Assembly: GCA_014529385.2 (NCBI GenBank)
Contig: CM043942.1
Coordinates: 19,793,991-19,857,990, forward strand
Reading direction: 5' to 3'
Source: Adiantum capillus-veneris
Lineage: Eukaryota; Streptophyta; Polypodiopsida; Polypodiales; Pteridaceae
Length of the DNA stretch: 64,000 nucleotides
The first letter of the stretch is position 1, and every line of letters starts with the position of its first letter. The position numbers were made by a program, and so were the translations under genes. A model generated the notes under the pieces. It was not told the origin of the DNA. It saw nothing but the letters and a program-made list of their open reading frames with translations, and ran no database searches. Of the stretch, positions 22,641-34,037 are shown one piece after another.

Positions 22641-23911
22641 AATCCATCAAGAAAAACAACGGATGAAGGAGAAACAGAGGGTACAGGAGGAAGCCCAAGC
22701 AGAAGCAAAAGAATGCATTGCAAAAGAAGGCTTCTACGACAACAACAACAAGGTGGATCACCGTTGCGAATCAATGCCATTCGACTAAAGAATTTTGATG
22801 AAGACACAGTAGAGCCAATAATTGCAGTCAAAGTGGGTAGCAATCAAGTTGAATCGACCGCATTGCTTGATTATGGAGCTCAAGAAAATCTACTCTCTTA
22901 CAGATTATACAAACAGATCAAGCCCAAAGGTCGACTACATCCTACTCCACGAGTGCTATAAAGTAGTACATCACATTCGCTGAAATCATTGGGCTATACT
23001 ATACTGCATGTACAAATATATCAATATATTTATCCACACAAGTTTTATGTGGTCGCGGATGAAAGCACACAACACCCCATGTTGTTGGGACAACTTTGGA
23101 AAAAAGAGTACAATATGCAGATAGATTGGAATGCGAATGCAGTCAAAATTCAGCATGCACAAGAACAACAGGTGATATCCTTTGCTCAGCAACCCCAAAA
23201 GAATCAGTTGGCAGCAATGCAATCACTGGATAAAGAGCCAAAAGGAAGGGTGCTACTCAAGAACAACATGGTGAACAAACAGGGAACTGCCAACCAGGTT
23301 CACTACAAACATAAAACGACACCGACCACAGTGCCAAGATCAAGGTTAGCAACCCATGAAAAACAGTATGGGTGCGGAAGGATAGAGGTGACATGGCAGA
23401 CAAACCACAATACAACAGTAGCAAGAGTTAAAAGGAGAAAAGAGTTCAACCAAAAACCAAGGGAATAAGACAGATATGGATCCCAAAGAAAATTCTCAAC
23501 AACAACTTAAATGCGACTCACATTTGGATCCCGAAACCGAAGCAACAGGAACTCCCTTCAGTACAAGAAACATTGAAAGGCAGACAAACACAACATAAGA
23601 AACCGGCCAATCAAGTTATGTGGGTGCCAATCAGCAACAAAACACTGACAACCGAGGAAGTAGCAATACACCTACAAAAATCGGCAAAGCAAAGCTACAA
23701 ATGTAAAGCAAAAGAGACAAAGTCAATGGCCAATTCAGCCAAGACAATTCTCTCCAAGGAGACAACCATGGCCATATCGACAATAGCGGCAAACCAAGCA
23801 ACAAGAAAGACGATAAAACAAAGAGTGGTGGAGTTACAACTTTTACTTGAAAAGAAAATCTTCCAACCAAATCAAGAACCAACAGGAAACCTCGACAGGG
23901 AATGCCAATAA
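22641..23911 (+). pseudogene. Element B second retropepsin-like domain and basic tail
   Basis: ORF 22590-22961 (overlapping the integrase end in another frame) reads IIAVKVGSNQVESTALLDYGAQENLLS, a retropepsin first half with DYGA (22869-22880) in place of D[ST]GA. ORF 22989-23468 continues with FYVVADESTQHPMLLGQLWKKEYNMQIDW, the standard C-terminal block (LLG-x-x-W...IDW). The ORF near 23470-23911 is a Lys/Gln-rich tail with WIPK repeats and TIKQRVVELQLLL, matching TIKEREIQLQALL of element A. Order and sequence agree with element A, so this is a real domain of the family, here with a changed active site. Confidence 0.65.
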
Positions 23912-25681
23912 GCATATTGCTTATACCTTCCTCTTACACAGCATTAATTTTTCCATACATTGACCGAGTATGCATTATATAGGGCCACATTACAAGGCCA
24001 AGCATTAGCATGATTTTTTAACCCATGCACAGCACATACACCAAGGCGATACCTTGTCGTCCGTGAGGAGTCCGTCTAGGAGGGGGGGGAGGCATTCTCA
24101 AATGCGGACCCAATGGAAAAAGAGCAAAAAAGGGCATGTTTTTTGACTATTTTTAAGGGTTGTTGTTTGATTGCGAATTTTTTTGGATTAACCCAAGTAC
24201 ATATGCCCTTATAAAGCATGAATCTACAAGTATATGGGGCCAAACGCCAAATCAAGCCCCTAGGTGTGTGTATATAAGTGAAAATAGCAATTTTTCGAGA
24301 AAAATATTGGTAAAACGAAGAAATCCGACCATAAAAATTGCAAGTGAGTGTATATAATGTTTCGGTGATGTTTTTGATTTATTATGATTTTTGGGGATTT
24401 TCTGGGTTTGATTTGCTATTTTCCATTTAATTTTACTAATTTTCGGCAGAAAAACTTCAAAAATACAAAAAGCCGGTGAGAAATGGTCGTAAGGAAAAAC
24501 CAAAAATATGGGGATGATCAGTGATTATAGGACAACCTATGGTACAGTGGGGGTGCAATTATGAGAAGGGAGCGGAAAGCGTGTTTTTGCCAGATTTTGA
24601 CCGAAACGTCAAATTTCTCGTAAACTGGGCAAATGGAGTCCAAATCAAGAGCTTTTTGAGCCTAAACTGCATCCCGCAAGAATTTGGGAGCACATGTCAA
24701 ATTCCATGAAAAGTGGTTCGCGGGCCCCCATTATAAGAAATTTTCACTTCATTTTAAGCTCATTTCCACTATTGACTTTTGAGCGAGAGCTTCTGCCACC
24801 TAGAGCGAACGAAACTTCCAGCAGCTTCTACGATGCACACGACTACCCGATGGGCTCTAGACATGAGAGGTAGGCTCACCACCTTGAGCTTTTTGAGCAT
24901 GTTTGTCGTTTTGTTGCGAAAACTATCGTAGGGTTCACACAGAAAGCGGGCAGTAGAGACCTACGAGTAGAAGTGGCCACCTAACGGCTAACCCATAAGC
25001 AATGAGACTTCATCGGAAGCTTACCCTTGCATAGGAGACCAGTCTTGGATGACCAAAGGCAGTAGAAAACCATCGGGAAAAACCCTAATTCCTAGAGCCC
25101 CGCAAGAGGCCACCAAATGGGAAATCGGCGGAGAGGCGCCCAAAAATTCATGGGTAGGAGCATTTTGACATGCTCGACAAGTCTATATAGCCCACATGGC
25201 CAAAAGGTGACCCGAAGTGGCACTAGAATTCAGAAACGGCATCAGAGACACAAAGCATCAAATAGCTCTCGCGGCCAAACTGCATGTCCATTCGCCACCA
25301 AACTTCACGAGCGGCTTTCATAGACCCATCAACAACCAAGTCCTATGGTGGTAGACCACCACAAGTCATCAAAGACATGAAAATGCAACCACGGGTGCTT
25401 CTAGAGCGAGGAATTTCCAAACAGAGCTCCGGTGAAGCCAAAGTCGACAAAAACCATATGGCAAGGATCCCCAAGGGATCGGGAAGCTATGGAGACCAAC
25501 ATCAAGAAATTTCATCTCCGGAAAGCACTCCAAAAGTCAGAAAACGTCTCGGAGGCTCTGAAATCCACACAGGGAGTTACTTTCTATCTATTTGACTTTT
25601 TTGTTGAAATAGGTCTTAAAAGGGGCTCAGGAGGACTAAGGGCAGGCACTAGTAGCAGTCTCCACAAAACTTTCATCAGGA

Positions 25682-26203
25682 GACATCCTACTCGTAGGAT
25701 ATCTCAAGGCCAAATCTGGGCACCAAACCTAACATCTGTCATCTTAAAAAGTTTCTGACTCAGAGCCTTTACATGCTAGCCACCAAGTTTCATCACATTT
25801 GGACAAAAATTGACCTCATATGCATGAAAAAACGCAAAGTCGGGGCATAGAGGCAATAATGGACCATAGACCTACCAAAGCTATTTTGATGAAAAAGACA
25901 TCCTACGCGTAGGATGTCTCCAACTCAATTTTGACCTTCCGTGCAAGAAATGACATCATGGGAGCCATTACCATGGTGCAAGGAGCCCATATATCAAATT
26001 TCAACCCATTTGAATATCATTTGCCACCTGTTGTGGACATCCTACCCAATTTGTGGGCCTAAAGCCTGAATCTATCCAAAAATGCACTTTTTGATGCCCA
26101 AACCCAATTCCAATCACATAGCCATGTTCAACAGGTCAAGGACCACCAGCATGCCAAGTATCACCAAAAACTGATGAAAAAGACATCCTACGCGTAGGAT
26201 GTC
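25682..26203. repeat. Dispersed 22-bp palindrome, element B array
   Basis: Copies lie at 25682-25703 (two mismatches), 25897-25918 and 26182-26203 (both perfect). Each arm is GACATCCTACG followed directly by its reverse complement. The two perfect copies are preceded by GATGAAAAA. A half copy occurs at 26036 (GGACATCCTACCC), and half copies with CATCCTACGTGATTTTGCACC lie at 31725 and 32225. Confidence 0.8.
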
Positions 26204-26268
26204 TAAATGATAAATTTTGGCCAGAATGACACTGTGAGCACATGCACAGTTTCCCAAGTTCCTTTTAA

Positions 26269-27609
26269 CACTAGAAAGGTCACCTAACAGGACATAAAAG
26301 TGTCCTTTCAAGGTTTTGGGAAAAAATTCCAAAACCATAGTAGATCCACTCATTTTGAAAAATCCTTTCATGAGCTTATAGTTCAATAACTACTACATAT
26401 GGAAAAAATGAGAAACTTGTAATTTTTCTCATCCCTTGGTCACTACAAGCCTCCAAAGTTGATGGACCAATGCATTTTGCCCAAAACAACAATTTCTTAT
26501 GGTTGATTGCATATAAATAAGAGTGGGGATTTTTGTAGGACCTGAGATAAAATGCCCCGTTAACTTCAATGGGTTGGTGAACAAAACATATAGTTGCTTT
26601 TACCTCACTAATTTTTTTTTGGGCAAAAAAAAATAGGTACAAAAAAGTTACATTTCTGCCATTTGGCGGACCTATCATCAAAGTTTCTATAGTCACGCTC
26701 AATACAAATACTATATACATGTTTTCTTAGTTCCCTTTGGGCCTTTGGATTCAAAAGGAGCCATGGAGCATGTCAAAAGGATAATGGATCTCTTAAAATT
26801 GGAACCTTGGCGGCAATGATAAAGTGCTAAATACAGCAAACATGAAAAAACTGGGTTTAGCATTATGACCTCTAGAAACCCATAGAAACTACTCAATATC
26901 TAGCCAAATTTGTAGTCTATGATTAGATATGGTTACTACCTACAAAATACACACAATTGGCCTAAGAAACTAGACCTATTGAGAAAGTTATACTTGCTAC
27001 TCTAAAATGTATTGTATTCTTCAACAATCAAAAAAATCAACCATCATCATATACTATGCTATATAGAATATTAGGTCCCCCAAAACTCAAGGAAGATTAG
27101 CTTTATGTTATACATTACACTTACACAATCAAAATTGAATTTGGATATCAAGAAAGCCACCCAAAAAATCATGAAAGTGCTAATTTTGGCCAAAAAACAG
27201 GATTATGCAATTCTTGTAAATTGGTCATAACCTCCAATTTTAACACTAAGCTCTCGCTACAACCATCAAAACGTGTTGAGAACTATGAAGGACTAACCTC
27301 TAGCCATCTAAACCTCACAAACATGAAGTTTAGAGTGGTATAGTTGCCAAAAATTGGAAAAAAAACCAAAAACAGGACCCGTTTTTTCACACAGTTTAGG
27401 TTCAAAAATGTTGTGCAAGAGTAAGGTTAATGGTGAGATCGATACTCCAAAAAAATTGCTAAGTTTTTTTCAGCTCATAAGGCAAATTTGTGGATATATA
27501 GCACCTAGAAATTCATTTTCATACTCTTCAAATAGTTCAAGAAAAATGGTCACTTAACAGGACACAAAAGTGTCCAACGGCATAAAAGTGTCCTGTTACC
27601 ATTCTAGTG
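26269..27609. mobile_element. Putative TTAA-flanked non-autonomous inverted-repeat transposon, 1341 bp
   Basis: The left end is CACTAGAAAGGT (26269-26280). The right end read on the minus strand is CACTAGAATGGT (27609-27598), matching at 11 of 12 positions, followed on both sides by AACAGGACA within a few bases. TTAA directly flanks both ends (26265-26268 and 27610-27613), as in piggyBac-type insertions. Subterminal repeats of AACAGGACA/TGTCCTGTT form hairpins, for example 27556-27597. No transposase ORF is seen inside. Chance TTAA plus partial repeat is the alternative. Confidence 0.5.
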
Positions 27610-27715
27610 TTAAGTTTTATTTTCAATTTTCAAGTCATTTGGATAGTTAGAACTCAGTTTCTCAGCCTGATATAGAAAAAACGCTAACTTCGGACTACTG
27701 AGTGCAACAGGATCT

Positions 27716-30330
27716 ATGGCAACCGCAAAATCACCTGCAAAGAAGAAGAGGATGACCATAAAAGATTACTTGGAAGAAGTAGAGCCGTTTGTCATCCCAG
27801 AAGAAACTCTGAAGCCAACCAGCACGTGGATTCAGGAGGATTTGCTAGACTCAAATGATCTGAAGATCTACCAAGGAGTGTTCAAATATACTGAAGGAAA
27901 TGTAATAGAGCTACCCATGCTACCGCGGGAGCTCAATGAGTTTGTCATAAGCGAGATGGCAGAGTACCTGGAGAAGATAGATCTCCATAACTATTTCGAA
28001 GCTGTGCCAGCTGGAATTGACAGCAAAAGAGTTTGGGAGTTTGTGACCACTATCAAAGAAGATGGAGTGGCCAGAGTTACTGATCTGAAGGGCAAGCCGG
28101 ACACTGTGATTGTAATCACAGAGAGAGTGGTAGCAGCAACACTAGACCTCTCCAACAAAGGGGATAGTGTAACCAAAAGAAGAGATGAAGTCAAGGTGTA
28201 CTCTGAAAAGAAGAGCAACTACACCTTTGAAGACATTGCAAACCCTGAACTGGCGGTCATGAGCCAGCTTTATAACCAGTACTTCCATATGTGTACAAAG
28301 CGGCCACAGAAGTACAGAATGCCGCCTCGAGCAATGACCACAACATTTACCTAGGCAATGCAGAAGAGCAAGCCGAAGGTGATCAACTATGCTGCTTATA
28401 TCCATGACAATCTGGTGAAGATGGGCAACAAGAATCCCACCTACACTGTGCCGGGTGAACTGATAACGAAAGTGGTTTATGGGGCATTGCACACCAAGGC
28501 AAGATGGCCTGACCCTCCATCACAGAATGACTGGCTAAGGCTCAAGGAAGATAAAGAGGATGAACAGCCCAAAGCACCCAGAGTTTCCACAAGATTGAAG
28601 CGCCGGTTAGAGACCGTGAAAGAAGAGCAGCCAGACTTGAAGAAAGGAAAGAAGGAAACTGTACAAGTGCCAATCAAAGAGACAAAATCACAGAAAGTGG
28701 CACGATTAGAAAGACTAATGGAAAGCTTCAGAGCCGAAAGAGCCCTCAAGGGAGATTTGAGTGAATTATGGAAGCCGTCCCTAGAAGCCATGTCGGGATC
28801 ATCCCGAAGGGTGCACAGAGATAGGTTTGAAGATTATATCAAAAATTTTGAGATCCTGGATGCAGAAAACATCCCTAACATCCCATTTACAGAAGAAGAA
28901 GTGGACGAAGTAAGACGGCAACTGCTAGAAGAGCAAGAAGTCCAGGAAAGAGAGCGGAAGACCAAGGCGGACCGGGACTTCAAGAAGAAGCCACTAACTT
29001 CACCATCAAGCCCGAAGTCCAGCCCACCCCCATCACCACCTCCTCGTAGCCCTCCACAAACCCAACAAAAGGAGGAGGAACAAGAATATTTTCAGCAAGA
29101 AGAGAGCCAAGAGCAAGAGCAATAAGGAGAAGATGAACAGAAAGAGGAAAAGATAGATCCAGAGGAAAGAAGGTTTAGCACCTTACAAGATCTACTAGCT
29201 GCGGGATATGCAAGAGAAGAGGCAGCGACAGTAGCATTTGACTTGGCAAGCATAGGGCCCAAAGAACAGATGCAGAGCCTACGGTTAGTGGAACTAAAAG
29301 AGATGGCCACTGATACAGTGGACTTGCAGCCACCCACCAATGATTGGGATGTGGTGATGAACAAGCTAACCGGGCTCAGGGCACAATCGATGGCCACGGA
29401 AAGTGAAATGGCTAATCTCAAAGCCAATGAAGTTTTTATTAAATCCGAAGTAGACACACTACAAAGACAAAGCCAAGGGCATATAGAGAAAGAAGCAGAT
29501 CTGCAAGCCAGTCTGGCCACGGCATTGCAAAGATGCCAAGAGATGGAACGAGAAAATCAGGCAGCAGCTCAAAGACTGCAAGGAGCTGAAGAAGAATACA
29601 GAAAACTCAGCAAGGCATTGTGAGATGCAGAGAGGGAAAGAGACAACCTAACCCTACAACTTGCTGAAGAATCCAAGGAAGTGGAAGCCATGAGGAATGC
29701 CAAAGAAAAGACAGAGATAGAGCAAGAAGCTAGCCAGGATGAGGTCATCGAGCTAAAAGACCAGATTAAAGTCAAAGATCAAACCATCTAACGGCTACGG
29801 GCATCTTCTACCAGAGTCAGAGCTACTAGCTCAACTCACACCACTTCAGAGACGGAACTTTATGAAGAACAAATGAAAGAGCTCCAAAAGGAGTTAACCT
29901 TAGAGAAAAAGAAAAGGCTGATGATGGCCGAGGGGTCAGTGTTCATGCAAACCCGCATGGAAGAAGCGCACAAATCAATGCAGAATGAGATAGAAACCAT
30001 CAAGAGAAAGCTCGAGGAGGCGGAAAAGATAAACGCGTATCTAAACGAACTCCTTGTGAATATGGGAGAGCAAGCTGAAGTAGAAAAGAAGACATTGCAA
30101 AAGCAAATAGAAGAGCTGAGAGGCCAGCAGCAAACAGAAGAGCATTTTAGCACTGGGCCAGCAGCCATGGAGAGAATAGACTTAGAGAATGTGGTAGATC
30201 CAGTGGACACCACCATGAAAGAGGAAATCCTTGTAGGACCCTCTCAAGAGCCACAAGAAGAAGAAGAGAAGTTCTAAAAGGCAATAGAAGCAGCAGTCAA
30301 AGACACAGCAAAAGAATCCTTGGAATAGGA
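27716..30330 (+). pseudogene. Element B extra ORF downstream of pol: coiled-coil protein with Pro-rich linker
   Basis: One reading frame runs from ATG 27716 to about 30330, interrupted only by stops (TAG 28352, TAA 29123, TGA 29621, TAA 29789, TAA 30275, TAG about 30326) and no obvious frameshift. Part 1 (27716-28600) starts with a basic AKSPAKKKR and folds as a mixed domain (PDTVIVITERVVAATLDLS, ELITKVVYGAL). Part 2 (about 28980-29060) is Pro/Ser-rich. Part 3 (29100-30270) is long Glu/Lys/Gln heptad-rich coiled coil. Element A has the same protein at its 3' side. Function is not recognised; plant gypsy elements sometimes carry extra ORFs at this position. Absence of membrane segments argues against a true envelope. 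Confidence 0.6.
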
Positions 30331-31104
30331 GCAGAGGGTCTTTAAATCAATGACTATTCAGAACATAGATGCCAGAAACCTTCGGCGTTAATGGCTACAA
30401 CCCTCTCTCCCATATCCTCTATTGAAATATGAAGCTACCACAATCAACAAGCAGATTAGAGAGTGCCAATGTACAACGTAGACATCTCCAAGCTTGAAGG
30501 GGTAAAGTTAATAGTCCACTCTCAACCCAAGTGGAGAAAGGCATGGCTGACAAAGTATCCACAGTATCTAATCCATCTCGTAGAGGCACCTAAAGTCATT
30601 AGAGATAACCTAAGTTTCTGTCCACTACCAAGGATGCAGACGTGGAAGGCCCATGAGCTATTGCAAAGAAGCCAACCCACTTGGCTAAATTACCCGAAGC
30701 TGCCAAGTGATAGAATAAGTGTTCAATACATGGTGAAAACCCTAACGGGCGCCACCAAATTTTTCACTGGCTCGCCTCACCTATCTTGCATTATGATGAG
30801 AAAGATTTGCAAAAAACTTTTGGCAGTCTTCAAGCCATTCAAACCAGGCCAGACGACAGACAGTATCTTCTTCTTTCAAGATACATACAGATGTGCATAC
30901 GATCTGTTTTGTCAGCCATCCCACGAGGTGATACATGCATTGACTTAGAGGATCATGTTTTTGCCATCCTATCAACTCCAAGACTTTGAAGAAGCTTTCT
31001 ACACCACCTTCTTCACAATCAGCACTGACATATTCGGCTTGACACTACTAGCTCAACATGCAAGATATGAGTCACTGCTCAAGATGAGAGAAAGCCTACG
31101 ATGA
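30331..31104 (+). pseudogene. Continuation of element B 3' ORF region
   Basis: ORF 30463-30948, then in frame after the stop to about 31104, reads VDISKLEGVKLIVHSQPKWRK...WLNYPKLP...FFQDTYRCAYDLFC. It is in a different frame from the coiled-coil ORF. No known domain is recognised. It ends just before the purine tract, so it could be the C-terminal domain of the extra ORF after one frameshift. Confidence 0.4.
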
Positions 31105-31142
31105 AGAAGCAGCTCAACAGCCATGTCGGGGACGACATTAAC

Positions 31143-31156
31143 AAGGAGGGTGGGAG
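31143..31156 (+). other. Polypurine tract of element B
   Basis: AAGGAGGGTGGGAG immediately before TGTTAGAAGC, the usual PPT/LTR-start arrangement of plant gypsy elements. Confidence 0.65.
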
Positions 31157-31613
31157 TGTTAGAAGCTGGACGCACCCTACGGAAAATGACTGCTCGGCGG
31201 ATTATTATTTTTTGTAATTATTCATTTATTGAAAAAACCCGACATTTCACCTTTGTAAATATTGGGACTTACAGAAGTTCCCAGATTGTATCCCAGTTTT
31301 GACATTTAGATTGAGTAGATGGTTAAATTGGAACATTAGGGTTTGAGATTGTAAGGTATTTATACCACTTTTTGACCTTAATGAAAGACCTTTGTCATTT
31401 TAAAAAGTTTGAGGTCTGTGAGTAAGCGTACTATGTACGAGAGAGAGAGTGAGAGCTTCATCTTGACGATACGCGCGCATCGGTGGTCGGAATCGAGTGA
31501 GGAGAAGTGCAGCGTGTTTCCCCCGACGAGAGCTACACATCGATACCTACATTGTGCGCGTACGGTCCGGTTTTGCAATCTCGACCCACGAGCTTCATCT
31601 GGTGATTCGGTGA
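31157..31613 (+). mobile_element. 3' LTR of element B (end uncertain)
   Basis: Starts TGTTAGAAGC after the PPT. A TATA-like TATTTATA is at about 31357 and ATGAAAG/AGAGAGAGTGAGAG follow. No second LTR copy is found upstream of gag at 15.5 kb, so the 3' boundary cannot be set. It may extend through the following 499-bp tandem repeat. Confidence 0.5.
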
Positions 31614-32578
31614 GCATACGTTGTCTGTTTTTGCATTTCAGCATATCCACACGTTCACATTGAGTAGAGCTACACATTAGGCACTTTAGTTTTCGGAAAC
31701 GACGACCTGCAAATTTTGGCCAAACATCCTACGTGATTTTGCACCAGGTGTTTTGGGTTGGGGTTTTGGTTCATAGACCTTGGGGAGAGCGACCTATTGG
31801 TGTTAGTAGGATCTCCTTCAAGTTCTGTGGCATTTCGAGACTGTTTGATGGGTATTTGGCTCTAGAAAGCGTTGTAGGAAATATCCTCTTATGCACTCTT
31901 GAAGGTTGTAGCTTAGACATTGGGTAGAGACCTCTGTAGGAATTAGTTAAGAGTCGTTCGAGTGTAGATTGACACCCTGTGCTTGCTTCCACGCGCCTAC
32001 GAGTCGAGCTTCGTCCTAACTGACAAATCTTGTTAGGTGAGTTCTCGCTGTGCTGACGTCCGTCGTGGCGCATCCGTCCAAAAAACAATGGTGCCATTGC
32101 GTTGTTAGGCAAGCATTCGTTGTCTGTTTTCGCATTTTAGCATATCCATGCGTTCACATTAAGTAGAGCTACACATTAGGCACTTTAGTTTTCGGAAACG
32201 ACGACCTGCAAATTTTGGCCAGACATCCTACGTGATTTTGCACCAAGTGTTTTGGGTTGGGTTTTTGGTTCATCTTTAGGGAGAGTGACTTATTGGTGTT
32301 AGTAGGATCTCCTTCAAGTTCTCTGGCGTTTCAAGACCGTTTGATGGGTATTTGGCTCTAGAAAGCGTTGTAGAAAATCTCCTCTTATGCACTCCTGAAG
32401 GATGTAGCTTAGACATTGGGTAGAGACCTCTGTGGGAATTAGTTAGGAGTCGGTCGAGTGTAGATTGACACCCTTTGCTTGCTTCCACGCGCCTGCAGGT
32501 CGAGCTTCGTCCTTAGCTGACAAATCTTGTTAGGTGAGTTCTCGCTGAGCTCACGTCCGTCGCGGCGTATCCGTCCAA
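31614..32578. repeat. 499-bp tandem duplication after the element B LTR start
   Basis: Unit 1 is 31614-32112 and unit 2 is 32113-32578, beginning GCATACGTTGTCTG and GCATTCGTTGTCTG. They are near identical through ACATCCTACGTGATTTTGCACC, GGTGTTAGTAGGATCTCC and CGAGCTTCGTCCT. Unit 2 lacks the last about 30 bases. It contains half copies of the element B palindrome, suggesting that it belongs to that element's LTR or leader. Confidence 0.85.
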
Positions 32579-32629
32579 TACCTACAAAAGAACGCCACAC
32601 TAATGAAAACCAATCAAGCAAGCACGTCT

Positions 32630-33480
32630 ACAATTCCAATACTCATGTGTAATTGATGTGGCATAGATCATTTGATTGCCCAATTTCCAAATAATCCAAA
32701 TGCACCAAAGATCACGCATTAAACTTGATTCAGGTTATCAGGAGCCATCACAAAGTACACATGTGGTACCAGTAAACGTACTCACATGATCGATGCTCCA
32801 AAAACAAAATTATATTGTTGAGGAAAGAGACATAGCATCAATTGTCCAATCTCAAAAAAAGAAGAAAACACGAAGGAAGAGATCGCAAAAAGCAGCGAAG
32901 TCAGACCCCAGTTTGAAGACCAACATAGGGACTGGTGACGACCCCATATATATGAACGATACTGAAGAGGATTCTAATTCATGAGAAACATGGAGACCAA
33001 AATGATCACCAAGATAGAAACCAACAAGGAAGATCTTCATGAGCCACAATGGCCAATATCCAAGAAGAAGTTAGGAACTTATCCAAACCCTACAAAGGAG
33101 ATCTAGTGAGTCAAGCAATTAAGAAGTTTGGTAGAAGATACCCAAAGGGATCTAGAACCAGCACCTAGGCAGGTCTAGATTACAGACACAGTGTTCCCTA
33201 TGCAACAACAAGATCACCAAGTCCATAGACCCTTAGCCATACCTAGTGTCATCCAAGAAGTAAGTGACTTAAAGTCATGGGAAAGTGGGCATACTCACTT
33301 CTTGATGGAAGAAATTTTTACAGAGGGACTACCTGATCCTATCAAAGAAATGGAGATCCCATCTTCCCACATCAAGGGACTGAAGCCCAAAAGGTTCCGT
33401 TAAACATTTCCAAATTGATGGATTGCATGTCTTCAGAAGTTAGAGCATCATGTCCAAACTATATGAAGACCCTGAGCTAG
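32630..33480 (+). pseudogene. Element C gag/nucleocapsid remnants
   Basis: At about 32649 a degenerate zinc knuckle (C-N-stop-C-G-I-D-H-L-I-A-Q) is followed by FPNNPNAPK, like the C-G-V-x-H...PKN region in elements A and B. ORF 32793-32984 has a basic KKKKTRRKRSQKAAK. ORF 33191-33403 has an acidic linker. All are short and broken. Confidence 0.5.
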
Positions 33481-33560
33481 TCTCATCTCTTCGAGCCTTC
33501 CTCAATGGAGAACTAAAGTTCGGGCTACCACAATTTTCACAGATGGATGGAGTTGGGTAG

Positions 33561-33902
33561 ATGCCGATAGAGGAGGAACACTTAGATGCACAACCCAACC
33601 TACATGAGAACCTTGTGGTAGAAATACATGTTAACAAGTTGGGACAATACTTTGAGGGTGATGAATCCAATGCAACCATGCCAATCACTACTAAGGGATT
33701 AATTGTGAAGGGAATCCTTGATGGTGGTGATGGGGTTAGCATTGTGACTAAAAATTGCTGGGAAACTATGGAAAGACCTCACCTTGCGACCCTGCACCTG
33801 AACATTTCAAATCCTATACCACATAGGAACGTAAGGTTGTGTATACAAAGACTCAAAGAAAACCTATCGATGGGAGCAATGGAGTCTATGACGGTCGAGT
33901 GA
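33561..33902 (+). pseudogene. Element C protease remnant
   Basis: Reads VKGILDGGDGVSIVTKNCWETM, a retropepsin loop with DGGD instead of D[ST]GA, preceded by GQYFEGDESNATMPITT as in elements A and B. The C-terminal block is missing, with a stop at 33902. Confidence 0.65.
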
Positions 33903-34037
33903 TAGTTAAGGAAATAGAGTTAGGCCCAAGAGAAGAGTCCAAACCTGTTTTCATTGCCCAAAATAGAGACTCGAGAGTGTGTACTTAAATAATTTCTCAA
34001 GGAATTCAGGGATATATTTGCCTGGACATATCATGAT

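Larger units (their letters stand above)
23916..27715 (+). other. Element B 3' non-coding tract
   Basis: 3.8 kb between the pol tail and the extra ORF. No coding sequence is supported. It holds a G-rich purine run near 24080, three palindrome copies and a TTAA-flanked inverted-repeat element (separate entries). The short ORFs here have no recognisable motifs. Confidence 0.5.

Noticed and set aside
24070-24095. G-rich purine run (GGAGGGGGGGGAGG) as an alternative PPT for element B
   Set aside because: It is not followed by a TG...CA LTR start and the conserved extra ORF lies further downstream; the tract at 31143 fits better.
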